NCBI GenBank assembly: GCA_003165595.1
Contig: PLWQ01000042.1
Coordinates: forward strand, 1 to 12,818
DNA length: 12,818 nucleotides
Direction: 5' to 3'
Source: Fibrobacterota bacterium
GTDB lineage: Bacteria > Fibrobacterota > Chitinivibrionia > Chitinivibrionales > FEN-1185
Shown here: positions 1 through 5,595 of the stretch, in pieces
How the letters are laid out: the number at the start of each line of letters is the position of its first letter
Position numbering within the stretch: the stretch's first letter is position 1
Notes under the pieces: model-generated
Databases searched by the model: none
The model's input: the letters and a program-made list of their open reading frames with translations, nothing else
What the model was told of the DNA's origin: nothing
Program-made: the position numbers and the translations under genes

Positions 1-964
1 TCATTACTATTGACAGGTTCCGCAGGAGCTTACGAAGAACCAAGGTCATAAGAGAACGCTGGCTTGCAGGTAGGGCCTGAAGATTTGGCCTTCTTAGATA
101 ATCTGATACTAGGGTATAAAGCCGGTCTTCACTTTCTTCCGGTGTAAAGGATTGCAAAATAGGATGCCTTTTGGTGTACGAAACATAAGCAGTAACTTGC
201 CGCCTGAGCGTTCTATGGCACACCGGTTTGAGCCGCGCTTTAAGTGCATCAAATACATTATTGTCATTTATCCTGGCATATTGTTCCCGGAAGCTCTTCA
301 AATCACCGAATACTCTTTCGTCAATAAAACTGACCAATCCATACAATTCAAGAAGCGAATTCTGCAAAGGTGTGGCCGTGAGCAACAACTTATGTTGCAC
401 ATTTGCGAGCGCGAGTTTGAGCGTGTTTGCAATCACGTTCGCCGGTTTGTAAACGTTGCGGAGCCTGTGGGCTTCGTCCATGACCACCAAATCCCATTTG
501 GTATTTAGAACATCGGCAGATTTGCCTCTCGCAAATTGGTAGGAACAAATAGTAATAAATTCACTACTTTCAAACGGACGGATATTACTATTCTTGAGTT
601 CAATATTGTAAGACCGCGTTTCAAGGATTCGGCAGGGAAGAAAAAACTTTTCCTGCATTTCCTGGTGCCATTGTTTGCGGAGATTTGAAGGCGTTATAAT
701 GAGAATTTGTCTTTTACGTTCCGCCCATTTCTGGGAAATAACGAGTCCTGCTTCAATGGTTTTTCCAAGTCCAACTTCATCCGCGAGAAGAGCTCCACGT
801 GCGAGCGGCGACTGAAAAGCGAATAACGCGGCCTCAACCTGATGCGGATTCAAGTCTACTTGAGCGTCGACAAGTGCTCCTGCAAGCTTGCCTATGTTAT
901 CGGAGGAAAAACGTTTCGTAAGTTCATGAGCGAAGTATTTGGCATGGTAATCTGTGAGTTTCAT
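1..964 (-). CDS. SNF2/DEAD-type DNA helicase, N-terminal part (cut by window edge)
   Basis: The reading frame is open from an ATG at 964 to the left edge and gives 321 residues with no internal stop. An in-frame TGA lies two codons upstream, so this start is firm, although the Shine-Dalgarno is weak. Superfamily 2 motifs appear in order: a Q-like NPHQ at residues 39-42, Walker A DEVGLGKT at 62-69, Walker B DEAH at 163-166, and motif III TATPLQN at 196-202. The N-terminus (MKLTDYHAKYFA) is typical of a family of large SNF2/RapA-like ATPases found beside DNA methyltransferases and other restriction-type genes. Helicase lobe 2 and any C-terminal domain lie outside the window. The codons look more A+T-rich than those of the core genes, which suits an accessory gene. 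Family assignment is secure; a role in restriction or defence is inference. Confidence 0.9.
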   Translation of the reverse strand, partial: MKLTDYHAKYFAHELTKRFSSDNIGKLAGALVDAQVDLNPHQVEAALFAFQSPLARGALLADEVGLGKTIEAGLVISQKWAERKRQILIITPSNLRKQWHQEMQEKFFLPCRILETRSYNIELKNSNIRPFESSEFITICSYQFARGKSADVLNTKWDLVVMDEAHRLRNVYKPANVIANTLKLALANVQHKLLLTATPLQNSLLELYGLVSFIDERVFGDLKSFREQYARINDNNVFDALKARLKPVCHRTLRRQVTAYVSYTKRHPILQSFTPEESEDRLYTLVSDYLRRPNLQALPASQRSLMTLVLRKLLRNLSIVM

Positions 965-988
965 ACTTCATTTCTTGTTATTGCATTT

Positions 989-1011
989 GCCGCCCGAAGG
1001 ACGCGGGCGGC
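989..1011. repeat. GC-rich hairpin upstream of the helicase
   Basis: Arms gccgcccg (989-996) and cgggcggc (1004-1011) are perfect 8-bp complements with a 7-base loop. The hairpin starts 25 bases upstream of the helicase ATG, within its leader. No T-run follows on either strand, so it is not an intrinsic terminator. It may be a dispersed repeat or a structured 5' leader element. Confidence 0.6.
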
Positions 1012-1174
1012 TTCCTCCGGGGCGCTGCTCTAGTAATTTTAAGCTTTAGCGATTAAAATATATTTCAACCCAAATCATTTCATAGAGTATTAAATATGTG
1101 AATGTCAAGCATGCCCCTGGCTTTAATCCTTTCCGCCGCCGCCTCTTTTGAACGGGCAGTATTAACACCAACTA

Positions 1175-1239
1175 CAGGTATGTCGCTATTAAACCATTTG
1201 ATTTCCGTCCAATTTGACTACCCACCTGCGACATACCTG
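1175..1239. repeat. 12-bp perfect inverted repeat after the recombinase remnant
   Basis: Arms caggtatgtcgc (1175-1186) and gcgacatacctg (1228-1239) are exact reverse complements separated by 41 bases. One arm overlaps the last codons of the tyrosine recombinase remnant and the other lies just downstream of it. Such an arrangement could be a recombination site or a simple stem-loop. I could not match it to the integron attC or attI consensus. Confidence 0.55.
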
Positions 1240-1355
1240 CCATTTTGGGTTCTTTTTTGCAGGTCCAGGTGGGCGAGCGGGCTTCGAATCTTGCTTATTG
1301 CCGATTTGCTCACATGCGTATAGATCGCGCTAGTTTTTCCTGACGAATGCCCGCG
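1218..1355 (-). pseudogene. Tyrosine recombinase (phage integrase family), C-terminal remnant
   Basis: On the minus strand the sequence from about 1355 reads RGHSSGKTSAIYTHVS and then KSAISKIRSPLAHLDL. This is the signature end of a Xer/integrase-type tyrosine recombinase. It keeps the His of the LGH-like motif and the catalytic Tyr in IYTHVS (codon 1320-1322). Everything upstream is missing, including the box I Arg and the HxxR motif. Beyond 1356 the sequence turns into a pyrimidine-rich repeat on this strand. The frame stops at a TAG (1218-1220) after a short tail. The same frame then stays open for another 45 codons to a TGA at 1080-1082. Only about 33 residues are truly family-like, so this is a decayed fragment that cannot recombine DNA. 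It marks a past integration event next to the helicase and HNH genes. Confidence 0.7.
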
Positions 1356-1471
1356 TACCATTGAGAAAGAGACGAGGCCGACGGGGAGATAGAGAAAGAG
1401 GTGAAGGAGGAGAAGGAGGTTCTTCATGGTAGTAAATCAATTTCCGCCATTCCGCAAGGCAAGAGAAGAAA

Positions 1472-1588
1472 GATTCACCACAGAGACACAGAGGACACAC
1501 AGAAGAAGAAGAAGGAAGATTCACCGCAAAGGCGCGAAGGGCGCAAAGGAACGCAAAGAAGAGAAGACTCACCACAGAGGCACCGAGG
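1472..1588. repeat. Three copies of a CACCACAGAGRCAC-type dispersed repeat
   Basis: Related units begin gattcaccacagagacac (1472), gattcaccgcaaaggcgc (1518) and gactcaccacagaggcac (1566). A fourth relative lies at 4675, between zapA and rny. The sequence is purine-biased and gives spurious overlapping reading frames on both strands. Repeats of this look are common in intergenic DNA of environmental bacteria; their function is not known to me. The whole gap 965-1677 holds only the recombinase remnant, the inverted repeat, these units and hairpins; I see no intact gene there. Confidence 0.75.
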
Positions 1589-1615
1589 CCAAAGGCCGAG
1601 CCCGGAAGGAAGGCC
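1580..1615. repeat. Dispersed GC-rich element, copy A
   Basis: The segment starting gcaccgaggccaaaggccga and ending ggaaggaaggcc recurs at 2916-2952. Over 36-37 bases the two copies differ by one inserted base and two A-to-G changes. It fuses at its left end with the last purine-rich repeat unit, so the intergenic DNA is a mosaic of repeats. Confidence 0.7.
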
Positions 1616-1642
1616 CCGCCCAACGGAAAGGGCGGAACAGGT

Positions 1643-1664
1643 CCCGCCGCCGCAACGCGGCGGG
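1643..1664. terminator. GC hairpin just after the HNH-like gene
   Basis: Arms cccgccgc (1643-1650) and gcggcggg (1657-1664) form an 8-bp all-GC stem with a 6-base loop. It lies 13 bases beyond the stop codon of the gene ending at 1678. No T-run follows in the direction of transcription, so it is at best an atypical terminator or a 3'-end stabiliser. It may equally be part of the repeat mosaic. Confidence 0.35.
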
Positions 1665-1677
1665 GCGCCCATATAAT

Positions 1678-2601
1678 CTACAATGCCTCATAATGTTCTA
1701 CCACCCGTCCGCAATAATCAACATACTCCTCTGCCGCCAAATTCCCTTTTGAATCATTGACAAGCCACGAGCATATTTCGAAGCCAAGAACTGCGGACGC
1801 GGGATCGATATGATCGACCGTAGGCAGCAGAGAGAATTCCTTTTCCCGGTTTGTCCTGTCTTTTGGCGCGGCTTTGCCCCATGTTTCGATGAGGTCCCAT
1901 TGGAGCGCGGAACCGGTAAACGGGTCTTTTCCGTTGCCTGCGACGACCGCGTCGTGAATCGCCTGCTTGTACAGGGTTTTTGATTCGGCCGCGGCGCAGG
2001 GACGCTTGAGCGCGGAGTCGCGTTTGAATTCCTGTTTCGCGCGCGTGTCCAGCCATTTGCGGTACACGGCCGGCGCGCATACGCCTTTCAGGAATGCGGG
2101 GAGCAGGTAGAGGGGAGTGGCCTTGGTTTTTCGTATGGTTTGCTTTGACCGGAAGGCTGTGATTTGCGCGCACAGGGCAACAAACTCGCGCGGGGCCAAA
2201 AACGTCTTGGCGGTGTTTGACATCCAGGAACATATTTCAAACTCAAGGTCGGTTGCGTCCGGGTCCACATGGTCGGCCGTGGGAAGCAGGTCGTATTCCC
2301 TTTTGTATCCGGCGTTTCCCTTTGCCGCGCCCGGGTCCCAGGTGCCGATGAGGTCCCACCGGAGGGCGTCGCCCGAATACGGGTCGAAGAGCCCGGCGGC
2401 AATTACCGCGGCGTGAAGTCTTTGCATGTAGACGTTGCGCGGGGTGGCGTTTGCAAACGGCTTATGGTTTTTCAGGTCTCTTTTGCGCAGGGATGAGGCC
2501 TTGACATTAAGCCACTGCCGATACGTGGCGTTTGAGACCTGAGTTTTTAGGAATTCCGGGACGATAAAGGGAAATGGTTTGGGGAGGGAGTGGATTTCCA
2601 T
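1678..2601 (-). CDS. Tandem-duplicated HNH-endonuclease-like protein
   Basis: This 307-residue protein consists of two copies of one domain of about 135 residues (roughly 11-146 and 166-300). Each copy has, in order, a P(E/A)FLK start, a YR(Q/K)WL helix, DP(Y/F)(S/T)G.AL.WDLI.TW, LLPT.DH(V/I)DP, FEICSW and a closing N..K motif. The DH (residues 110-111 and 263-264) and N..K (129-132, 282-285) resemble the metal-binding His and the Asn of HNH nucleases. Both copies keep these residues. There is no signal peptide or membrane segment. Single-copy relatives exist, as I recall, as uncharacterised proteins in environmental bacteria, so two copies would be unusual. An AAAGGA Shine-Dalgarno about 8 bases before the ATG supports the start. 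The gene stands alone between repeat-filled gaps, downstream of rny. Nuclease activity and any biological role are inference. Confidence 0.8.
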   Translation of the reverse strand: MEIHSLPKPFPFIVPEFLKTQVSNATYRQWLNVKASSLRKRDLKNHKPFANATPRNVYMQRLHAAVIAAGLFDPYSGDALRWDLIGTWDPGAAKGNAGYKREYDLLPTADHVDPDATDLEFEICSWMSNTAKTFLAPREFVALCAQITAFRSKQTIRKTKATPLYLLPAFLKGVCAPAVYRKWLDTRAKQEFKRDSALKRPCAAAESKTLYKQAIHDAVVAGNGKDPFTGSALQWDLIETWGKAAPKDRTNREKEFSLLPTVDHIDPASAVLGFEICSWLVNDSKGNLAAEEYVDYCGRVVEHYEAL

Positions 2602-2618
2602 GGGGTATTCCTTTTGGT

Positions 2619-2643
2619 GGGGAAACCACTTTGCGGTTTCCCC
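2619..2643. repeat. Stem-loop 1 upstream of the HNH-like gene
   Basis: Arms ggggaaacc (2619-2627) and ggtttcccc (2635-2643) are perfect 9-bp complements around a 7-base loop. The hairpin ends about 17 bases before the start codon at 2601 and just upstream of the ribosome-binding site. It could modulate translation. Confidence 0.6.
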
Positions 2644-2645
2644 TG

Positions 2646-2685
2646 GCCCCCGGCTTCCGGCGCTGTGCGCCGGTGATCCGGGGGC
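2646..2685. repeat. Stem-loop 2 upstream of the HNH-like gene
   Basis: This is a two-part hairpin. The outer arms are gcccccgg (2646-2653) and ccgggggc (2678-2685). The inner arms are ccggcgc (2657-2663) and gcgccgg (2667-2673), with a TGT loop. The 15 base pairs are nearly all G-C, separated by a small internal loop. Confidence 0.65.
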
Positions 2686-2697
2686 ACACCCCTTCCA

Positions 2698-2751
2698 GCG
2701 GAAACATGCGCGAGGCGCAACGCTTCCGCATTGCGCGCGTCATGTTTCCGC
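2698..2751. repeat. Stem-loop 3 upstream of the HNH-like gene
   Basis: Outer arms gcggaaacatg (2698-2708) and catgtttccgc (2741-2751) pair over 11 bp. Inner arms gcgcaa (2715-2720) and ttgcgc (2731-2736) pair over 6 bp. Together with the two hairpins nearer the gene it makes a row of three in 133 bases. The rest of the 2602-3037 gap is GC-rich repeat sequence without a credible gene. Confidence 0.6.
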
Positions 2752-2915
2752 AACGCCTTCCCATAGGAGCGCCGCTGCGCGGCTGTCAAGACAAAAGACC
2801 AAGTCGATGCTTCAGGTGCGCGCGGGCCTTCAGCGCGCGCGTTAGGACGGACCGCAGGGTGCGCCGGAGCGCAGGGCCGCCCGACCACGGCCCGCAGGGC
2901 CATAGTGGCGGTGCG

Positions 2916-2952
2916 GCACCGAGGCCAACAGGCCGAGCCCGGAGGGAGGGCC
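2916..2952. repeat. Dispersed GC-rich element, copy B
   Basis: This is the second copy of the element at 1580-1615, beginning gcaccgaggccaacaggccg and ending ggagggagggcc. It directly abuts the perfect palindrome starting at 2955, so the two may form one composite repeat unit. Confidence 0.7.
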
Positions 2953-2954
2953 GA

Positions 2955-2994
2955 CCCTTTGTAGGGGCACAAAATTTTGTGCCCCTACAAAGGG
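2955..2994. repeat. Perfect 40-bp palindrome downstream of rny
   Basis: ccctttgtaggggcacaaaa (2955-2974) is followed immediately by its exact reverse complement (2975-2994), with no spacer. It lies 43 bases past the rny stop codon. The GTAGGGGC...GCCCCTAC core resembles short palindromic repeats scattered through many environmental bacterial genomes. There is no T-run after it on the minus strand, so a standard intrinsic terminator is unlikely, but the hairpin could protect the rny transcript end. Confidence 0.85.
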
Positions 2995-3037
2995 GAACGC
3001 CCAACCCTCATTTATTAATGAAACAAAGCAAGACCAT

Positions 3038-4612
3038 TTATTTTGCAAACTCCGTAAATCTCGTCTCTCTTATTATAGTCACCTTTATCTGGCCCGGATA
3101 TTCCATCTCGTCCTGGATCTTCGTCGCGATCTGGCGCGCGAGTTCTTCGGACTGGGCATCGGAAATCTGTTCCGGTTCCACGATGCACCGGATTTCGCGT
3201 CCGGCCTGAATAACGTAGGTCTTGGAAACGCCGCGGAACGAGTCGGCGATCTCTTCGAGTTTTGTGAGGCGGTTCACGTAGTTGGTGAGTGTTTCGCGGC
3301 GAACGCCGGGCCGCGTGCTGGAAATGGTGTCGGCCGCCTGGAGAAGAATCGGGTATACCGATATGGGCGCGACGTCCTCGTGATGCGCAGCGATCGCGTT
3401 GACGATGATGTCGTTCTCGCCGTTTTTCGCGGCGAGGTCCGCGCCGAGCTGCGAGTGCGTTCCTTCGGTGTCCCTGTCGATGGCTTTTCCGATGTCGTGA
3501 AGCAGGCCGGCGCGGATCGCTATTTTCGGGTCGAGCCCGATCTCGCTGGCCATGAGCCCGGCAAGCATCGCGACTTCCTTGCAATGCTGCAGCACGTTCT
3601 GGCCGTACGAGGTGCGGTACTTGAGCCTGCCGATCATTTCCACGATCTTGGGCTTGAGGCCGTGAACGTCAAGCTCGAAAATCACCTCTTCGGCGGCATC
3701 CTTCATCTTTTTCTCAAGCTCTTTTTCACTCTTCTTGATGAGTTCTTCGATCCGGCCGGGATGAATGCGGCCGTCGCTGATGAGCTTCTCAAGCGCCATT
3801 CGCGCGATTTCGCGTTTGATGGGATCGAAGCCGGAGAGGATGACCGCTTCCGGCGTGTCGTCGACAATGACGTCGATGCCCGTGGCTTCTTCGAACGACC
3901 GGATGTTGCGTCCCTCGCGGCCGATGATGCGGCCCTTCATTTCGTCGCTGGGCAGATGCACGACGCTCACCGTGGACTCGACGGTGGTGTCGGCGGCGCA
4001 GCGCTGGATCGCCTGCACCAGAACTTCCTTTGCCTCGTTTTCCGCCTCTGCCTTTGCCGTGTCTTTGATCTCCTTGATCATCTGGGCTGCTTCGTAACGC
4101 ACTTGACCCTCGAGGTTTGTCATGAGGATTTTCTTCGCCTCTTCCTGAGTCATGTGCGATATTTTTTCCAGCTTTTCGTTTTCCATGGACACGAGCTTGG
4201 TGAGCTCGTTGTCCTTGTTGCGCAGGGTCTTTTCCTTGGAATTGAGGAAACCTTCGCGCGCGGCAAACTCCTCTTCGTGTTTGGACATGGTCTCTTCACG
4301 CCGCTTGAGCTCCAGCTCCTGTTCCTTGAGCTTCTGCTGTTCGTTCCGAATGCCGTCCCGCGTTTTCGCGGCGTCGCGCTCAAATTCCGATTTCGCCTTG
4401 AACCACTCGTCCTTTGCTTCGAGCAGCGCGGTTTTCTTTGAGAGCTCCGCTTCCTTCTGCGCTTCCCGGACGATCCGGTCGGCCTCCTCTTTCGTTTCCT
4501 CGATGATCCGTTCTTTGTACTTTTTGTCGGCAATGGTGCGCCACATGAACCCGATGAAAAGAGCGATGACGCTGCAGACAACGCATCCGATAGTGAGTAT
4601 TACGGTAATCAT
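3038..4612 (-). CDS. rny: Ribonuclease Y
   Basis: Ribonuclease Y is a membrane-anchored endoribonuclease that initiates mRNA decay. The 524 residues match the usual length. An N-terminal membrane segment covers residues 1-23. It is followed by a long charged coiled coil to about 205, then a KH RNA-binding domain with GRIIGREGRNI at 227-237. Next comes an HD phosphohydrolase domain with the metal-binding HD pair at 372-373 (LLHDIGKA) and a second HH at 410-411. The C-terminal PGQIKVTIIRETR segment is typical of the family. The start is well supported by AGGAGG five bases before the ATG. It is the last gene of the zapB-like/zapA/rny group, 252 bases after zapA. No clear intrinsic terminator follows, only the palindrome at 2955-2994. 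Confidence 0.98.
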   Translation of the reverse strand: MITVILTIGCVVCSVIALFIGFMWRTIADKKYKERIIEETKEEADRIVREAQKEAELSKKTALLEAKDEWFKAKSEFERDAAKTRDGIRNEQQKLKEQELELKRREETMSKHEEEFAAREGFLNSKEKTLRNKDNELTKLVSMENEKLEKISHMTQEEAKKILMTNLEGQVRYEAAQMIKEIKDTAKAEAENEAKEVLVQAIQRCAADTTVESTVSVVHLPSDEMKGRIIGREGRNIRSFEEATGIDVIVDDTPEAVILSGFDPIKREIARMALEKLISDGRIHPGRIEELIKKSEKELEKKMKDAAEEVIFELDVHGLKPKIVEMIGRLKYRTSYGQNVLQHCKEVAMLAGLMASEIGLDPKIAIRAGLLHDIGKAIDRDTEGTHSQLGADLAAKNGENDIIVNAIAAHHEDVAPISVYPILLQAADTISSTRPGVRRETLTNYVNRLTKLEEIADSFRGVSKTYVIQAGREIRCIVEPEQISDAQSEELARQIATKIQDEMEYPGQIKVTIIRETRFTEFAK

Positions 4613-4674
4613 TTCGTCCTCCTGAAAACTTCGGTAAAGATCAAATCAATCACAACGACCCTAAAGAATGCATG

Positions 4675-4706
4675 TTCACCGCAAAGGCGCAGAGATCGCA
4701 CAAGGA
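4675..4706. repeat. Fourth copy of the CACCGCAAAGGCGC-type dispersed repeat
   Basis: The unit beginning ttcaccgcaaaggcgcagag closely matches the unit at 1521 (ttcaccgcaaaggcgcgaag). It sits in the 252-base gap between zapA and rny, about 60 bases upstream of the rny start. Confidence 0.7.
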
Positions 4707-4725
4707 AGCTTGCACTGTTTGCGGG

Positions 4726-4844
4726 GCATCTTCACTTTTGGAAAAAGAATAAGCGAACGGCAAAGCATCTGCGAGGCTGATGCGCCGTATCACCGGAGAG
4801 TGCTTAACGCGGGGACCGAACGAGCAGAACGAACCAAAGATTGC
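4726..4844 (-). ncRNA. Possible structured RNA between zapA and rny
   Basis: On the minus strand GCAATCTT (4844-4837) can pair with AAGATGC (4732-4726), with one bulged A, enclosing about 104 bases. Inside is a clear hairpin: CGGC-GCATC pairs with GATGC-TTT-GCCG (4758-4787) over 9 bp. In many proteobacteria the 6S RNA gene ssrS lies directly downstream of zapA, so this gap is a reasonable place for one. I cannot identify the 6S consensus bubble by eye, so the identity is only a hypothesis. Confidence 0.22.
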
Positions 4845-4864
4845 TTCTGTTTTTAGCAAAAAGA

Positions 4865-5170
4865 TTACATGGCGCAGACGTTTTCGTCGATTTTCCTGCT
4901 TAGGGAACCTGCTTTTTCCTCTACCTCATCAAGTTTGTGCCGGTATTCTTCGCACCTCTTCTTGTAGTCGAGGAGTTCCCCCGCAATATTGATCGCGGAG
5001 AGAACGGCAATTTTCACTTTGTCCCGTGACGTTACGCCTGCTTGTATTTCTTCCATCTTGCTGTTGACATACTCTGCAACCTTCTTGGTCGTTTCGATAT
5101 CGACATCGCCTTTTATCGAATACTCGTCTCCATAAATGGCCACGCGTACACTGTCCGATGATGGGCTCAT
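4865..5170 (-). CDS. zapA: Cell division protein ZapA
   Basis: ZapA is a small cytoplasmic protein that binds FtsZ filaments and promotes Z-ring assembly. From the ATG at 5170 it is 101 residues, the usual length. Near the N-terminus it shows the family pattern VRVAIYGDEYSIKGD, followed by KKVAEYVNSKMEEI. A mid-region KIAVLSAINIAGELLDYK and a C-terminal coiled coil complete it. The frame is open further up to a TTG at 5191. I chose the ATG because GAGG lies five bases before it, while the TTG has no good ribosome-binding site and the extra residues are not family-like. It follows the ZapB-like gene by 42 bases and precedes rny, so they probably share a transcript. Confidence 0.93.
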   Translation of the reverse strand: MSPSSDSVRVAIYGDEYSIKGDVDIETTKKVAEYVNSKMEEIQAGVTSRDKVKIAVLSAINIAGELLDYKKRCEEYRHKLDEVEEKAGSLSRKIDENVCAM

Positions 5171-5212
5171 GCGTACCTCGCCTGTGGACAACCGGATCTT
5201 CGCGTTTACCGG

Positions 5213-5476
5213 CTATGCCACCGATTCAAGTTTAGCCAACAACCCCTGAACCTTTTCAGCCGCACTGTCCAGTTTCTTCTGTTTTTCCTCATTACTGTTC
5301 TTTAATGACTCAAGTTCCTCTACAATCGCCTTATTACCCGATTCAAACTCGCGGATCTTCTGCGAACTAAGCTCCGCTTCTTCCGAGAGCTTCATTTTTT
5401 CTTCACGTAATGATGTAATAGTGGAAATCAGCATATCGATTTTAGTTTCCAATTGCGACAAAGAATCCAGCGACAA
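5213..5476 (-). CDS. ZapB-like coiled-coil protein
   Basis: This is an 87-residue, highly charged protein predicted from its heptad pattern to be almost entirely coiled coil (from about residue 5 to 85). It has no membrane segment. Its size, its composition and its position directly before zapA match the small ZapB-like division proteins encoded upstream of zapA in several Gram-negative lineages. It may bridge or tether ZapA at the Z-ring. The start is a TTG codon, supported by AAGGAG six bases upstream; the first internal ATG (residue 15) lacks such a site. It is the first gene after the promoter at about 5540. Coiled coils score well against many families, so the ZapB label rests mainly on context. 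Confidence 0.7.
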   Translation of the reverse strand: MSLDSLSQLETKIDMLISTITSLREEKMKLSEEAELSSQKIREFESGNKAIVEELESLKNSNEEKQKKLDSAAEKVQGLLAKLESVA

Positions 5477-5539
5477 GTTCTGCTCCTTTTCTTTATTATG
5501 TAAGGTACCTTAAGAATAATTAACAGTGTCCGAACCGTA

Positions 5540-5591
5540 ATTATATCATTTGTGCACGTAAAAAAAACACTTTTCCAATAATTTTCCAATA
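5540..5591 (-). promoter_or_regulatory. Extended -10 promoter with phased upstream direct repeat for zapB-like/zapA/rny
   Basis: On the minus strand a perfect TATAAT (5545-5540) is preceded by TGA, giving the extended -10 motif TGNTATAAT. The predicted transcript start is near 5533, about 57 bases before the TTG start codon. The -35 region is poor and lies in a T8 tract, which an extended -10 can tolerate. Further upstream TATTGGAAAA occurs twice (5591-5582 and 5580-5571) at an 11-base period. These copies fall at about -38 to -58, where an UP element or activator site would be. Confidence 0.7.
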
Positions 5592-5595
5592 CACA

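Noticed and set aside
1175-1239. Integron attC site
   Set aside because: The arms form an inverted repeat but the RYYYAAC and GTRRRRY-type core ends are not present at the right places.
1472-1588. CRISPR array
   Set aside because: The units diverge, are not separated by unique equal-length spacers, and recur singly at 4675.
1401-1752. Arg/Lys-rich plus-strand open frames of 91 and 108 residues
   Set aside because: They are translations of the purine-rich repeat units in different frames and one runs into the HNH-like gene; no ribosome-binding logic or family match.
2574-3209. 211-residue plus-strand open frame across the gap before rny
   Set aside because: It runs through hairpins, the dispersed element and the palindrome and then antisense into rny, so it is a by-product of GC-rich repeats.
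3380-4441. 353-residue open frame on the plus strand
   Set aside because: It is antisense to rny; the leucine/phenylalanine-rich part is the complement of the coiled-coil codons.
5553-5592. Intrinsic terminator of pheT at the T8 tract
   Set aside because: There is a T-run on the minus strand but no GC stem before it, only the A+T-rich direct repeat.
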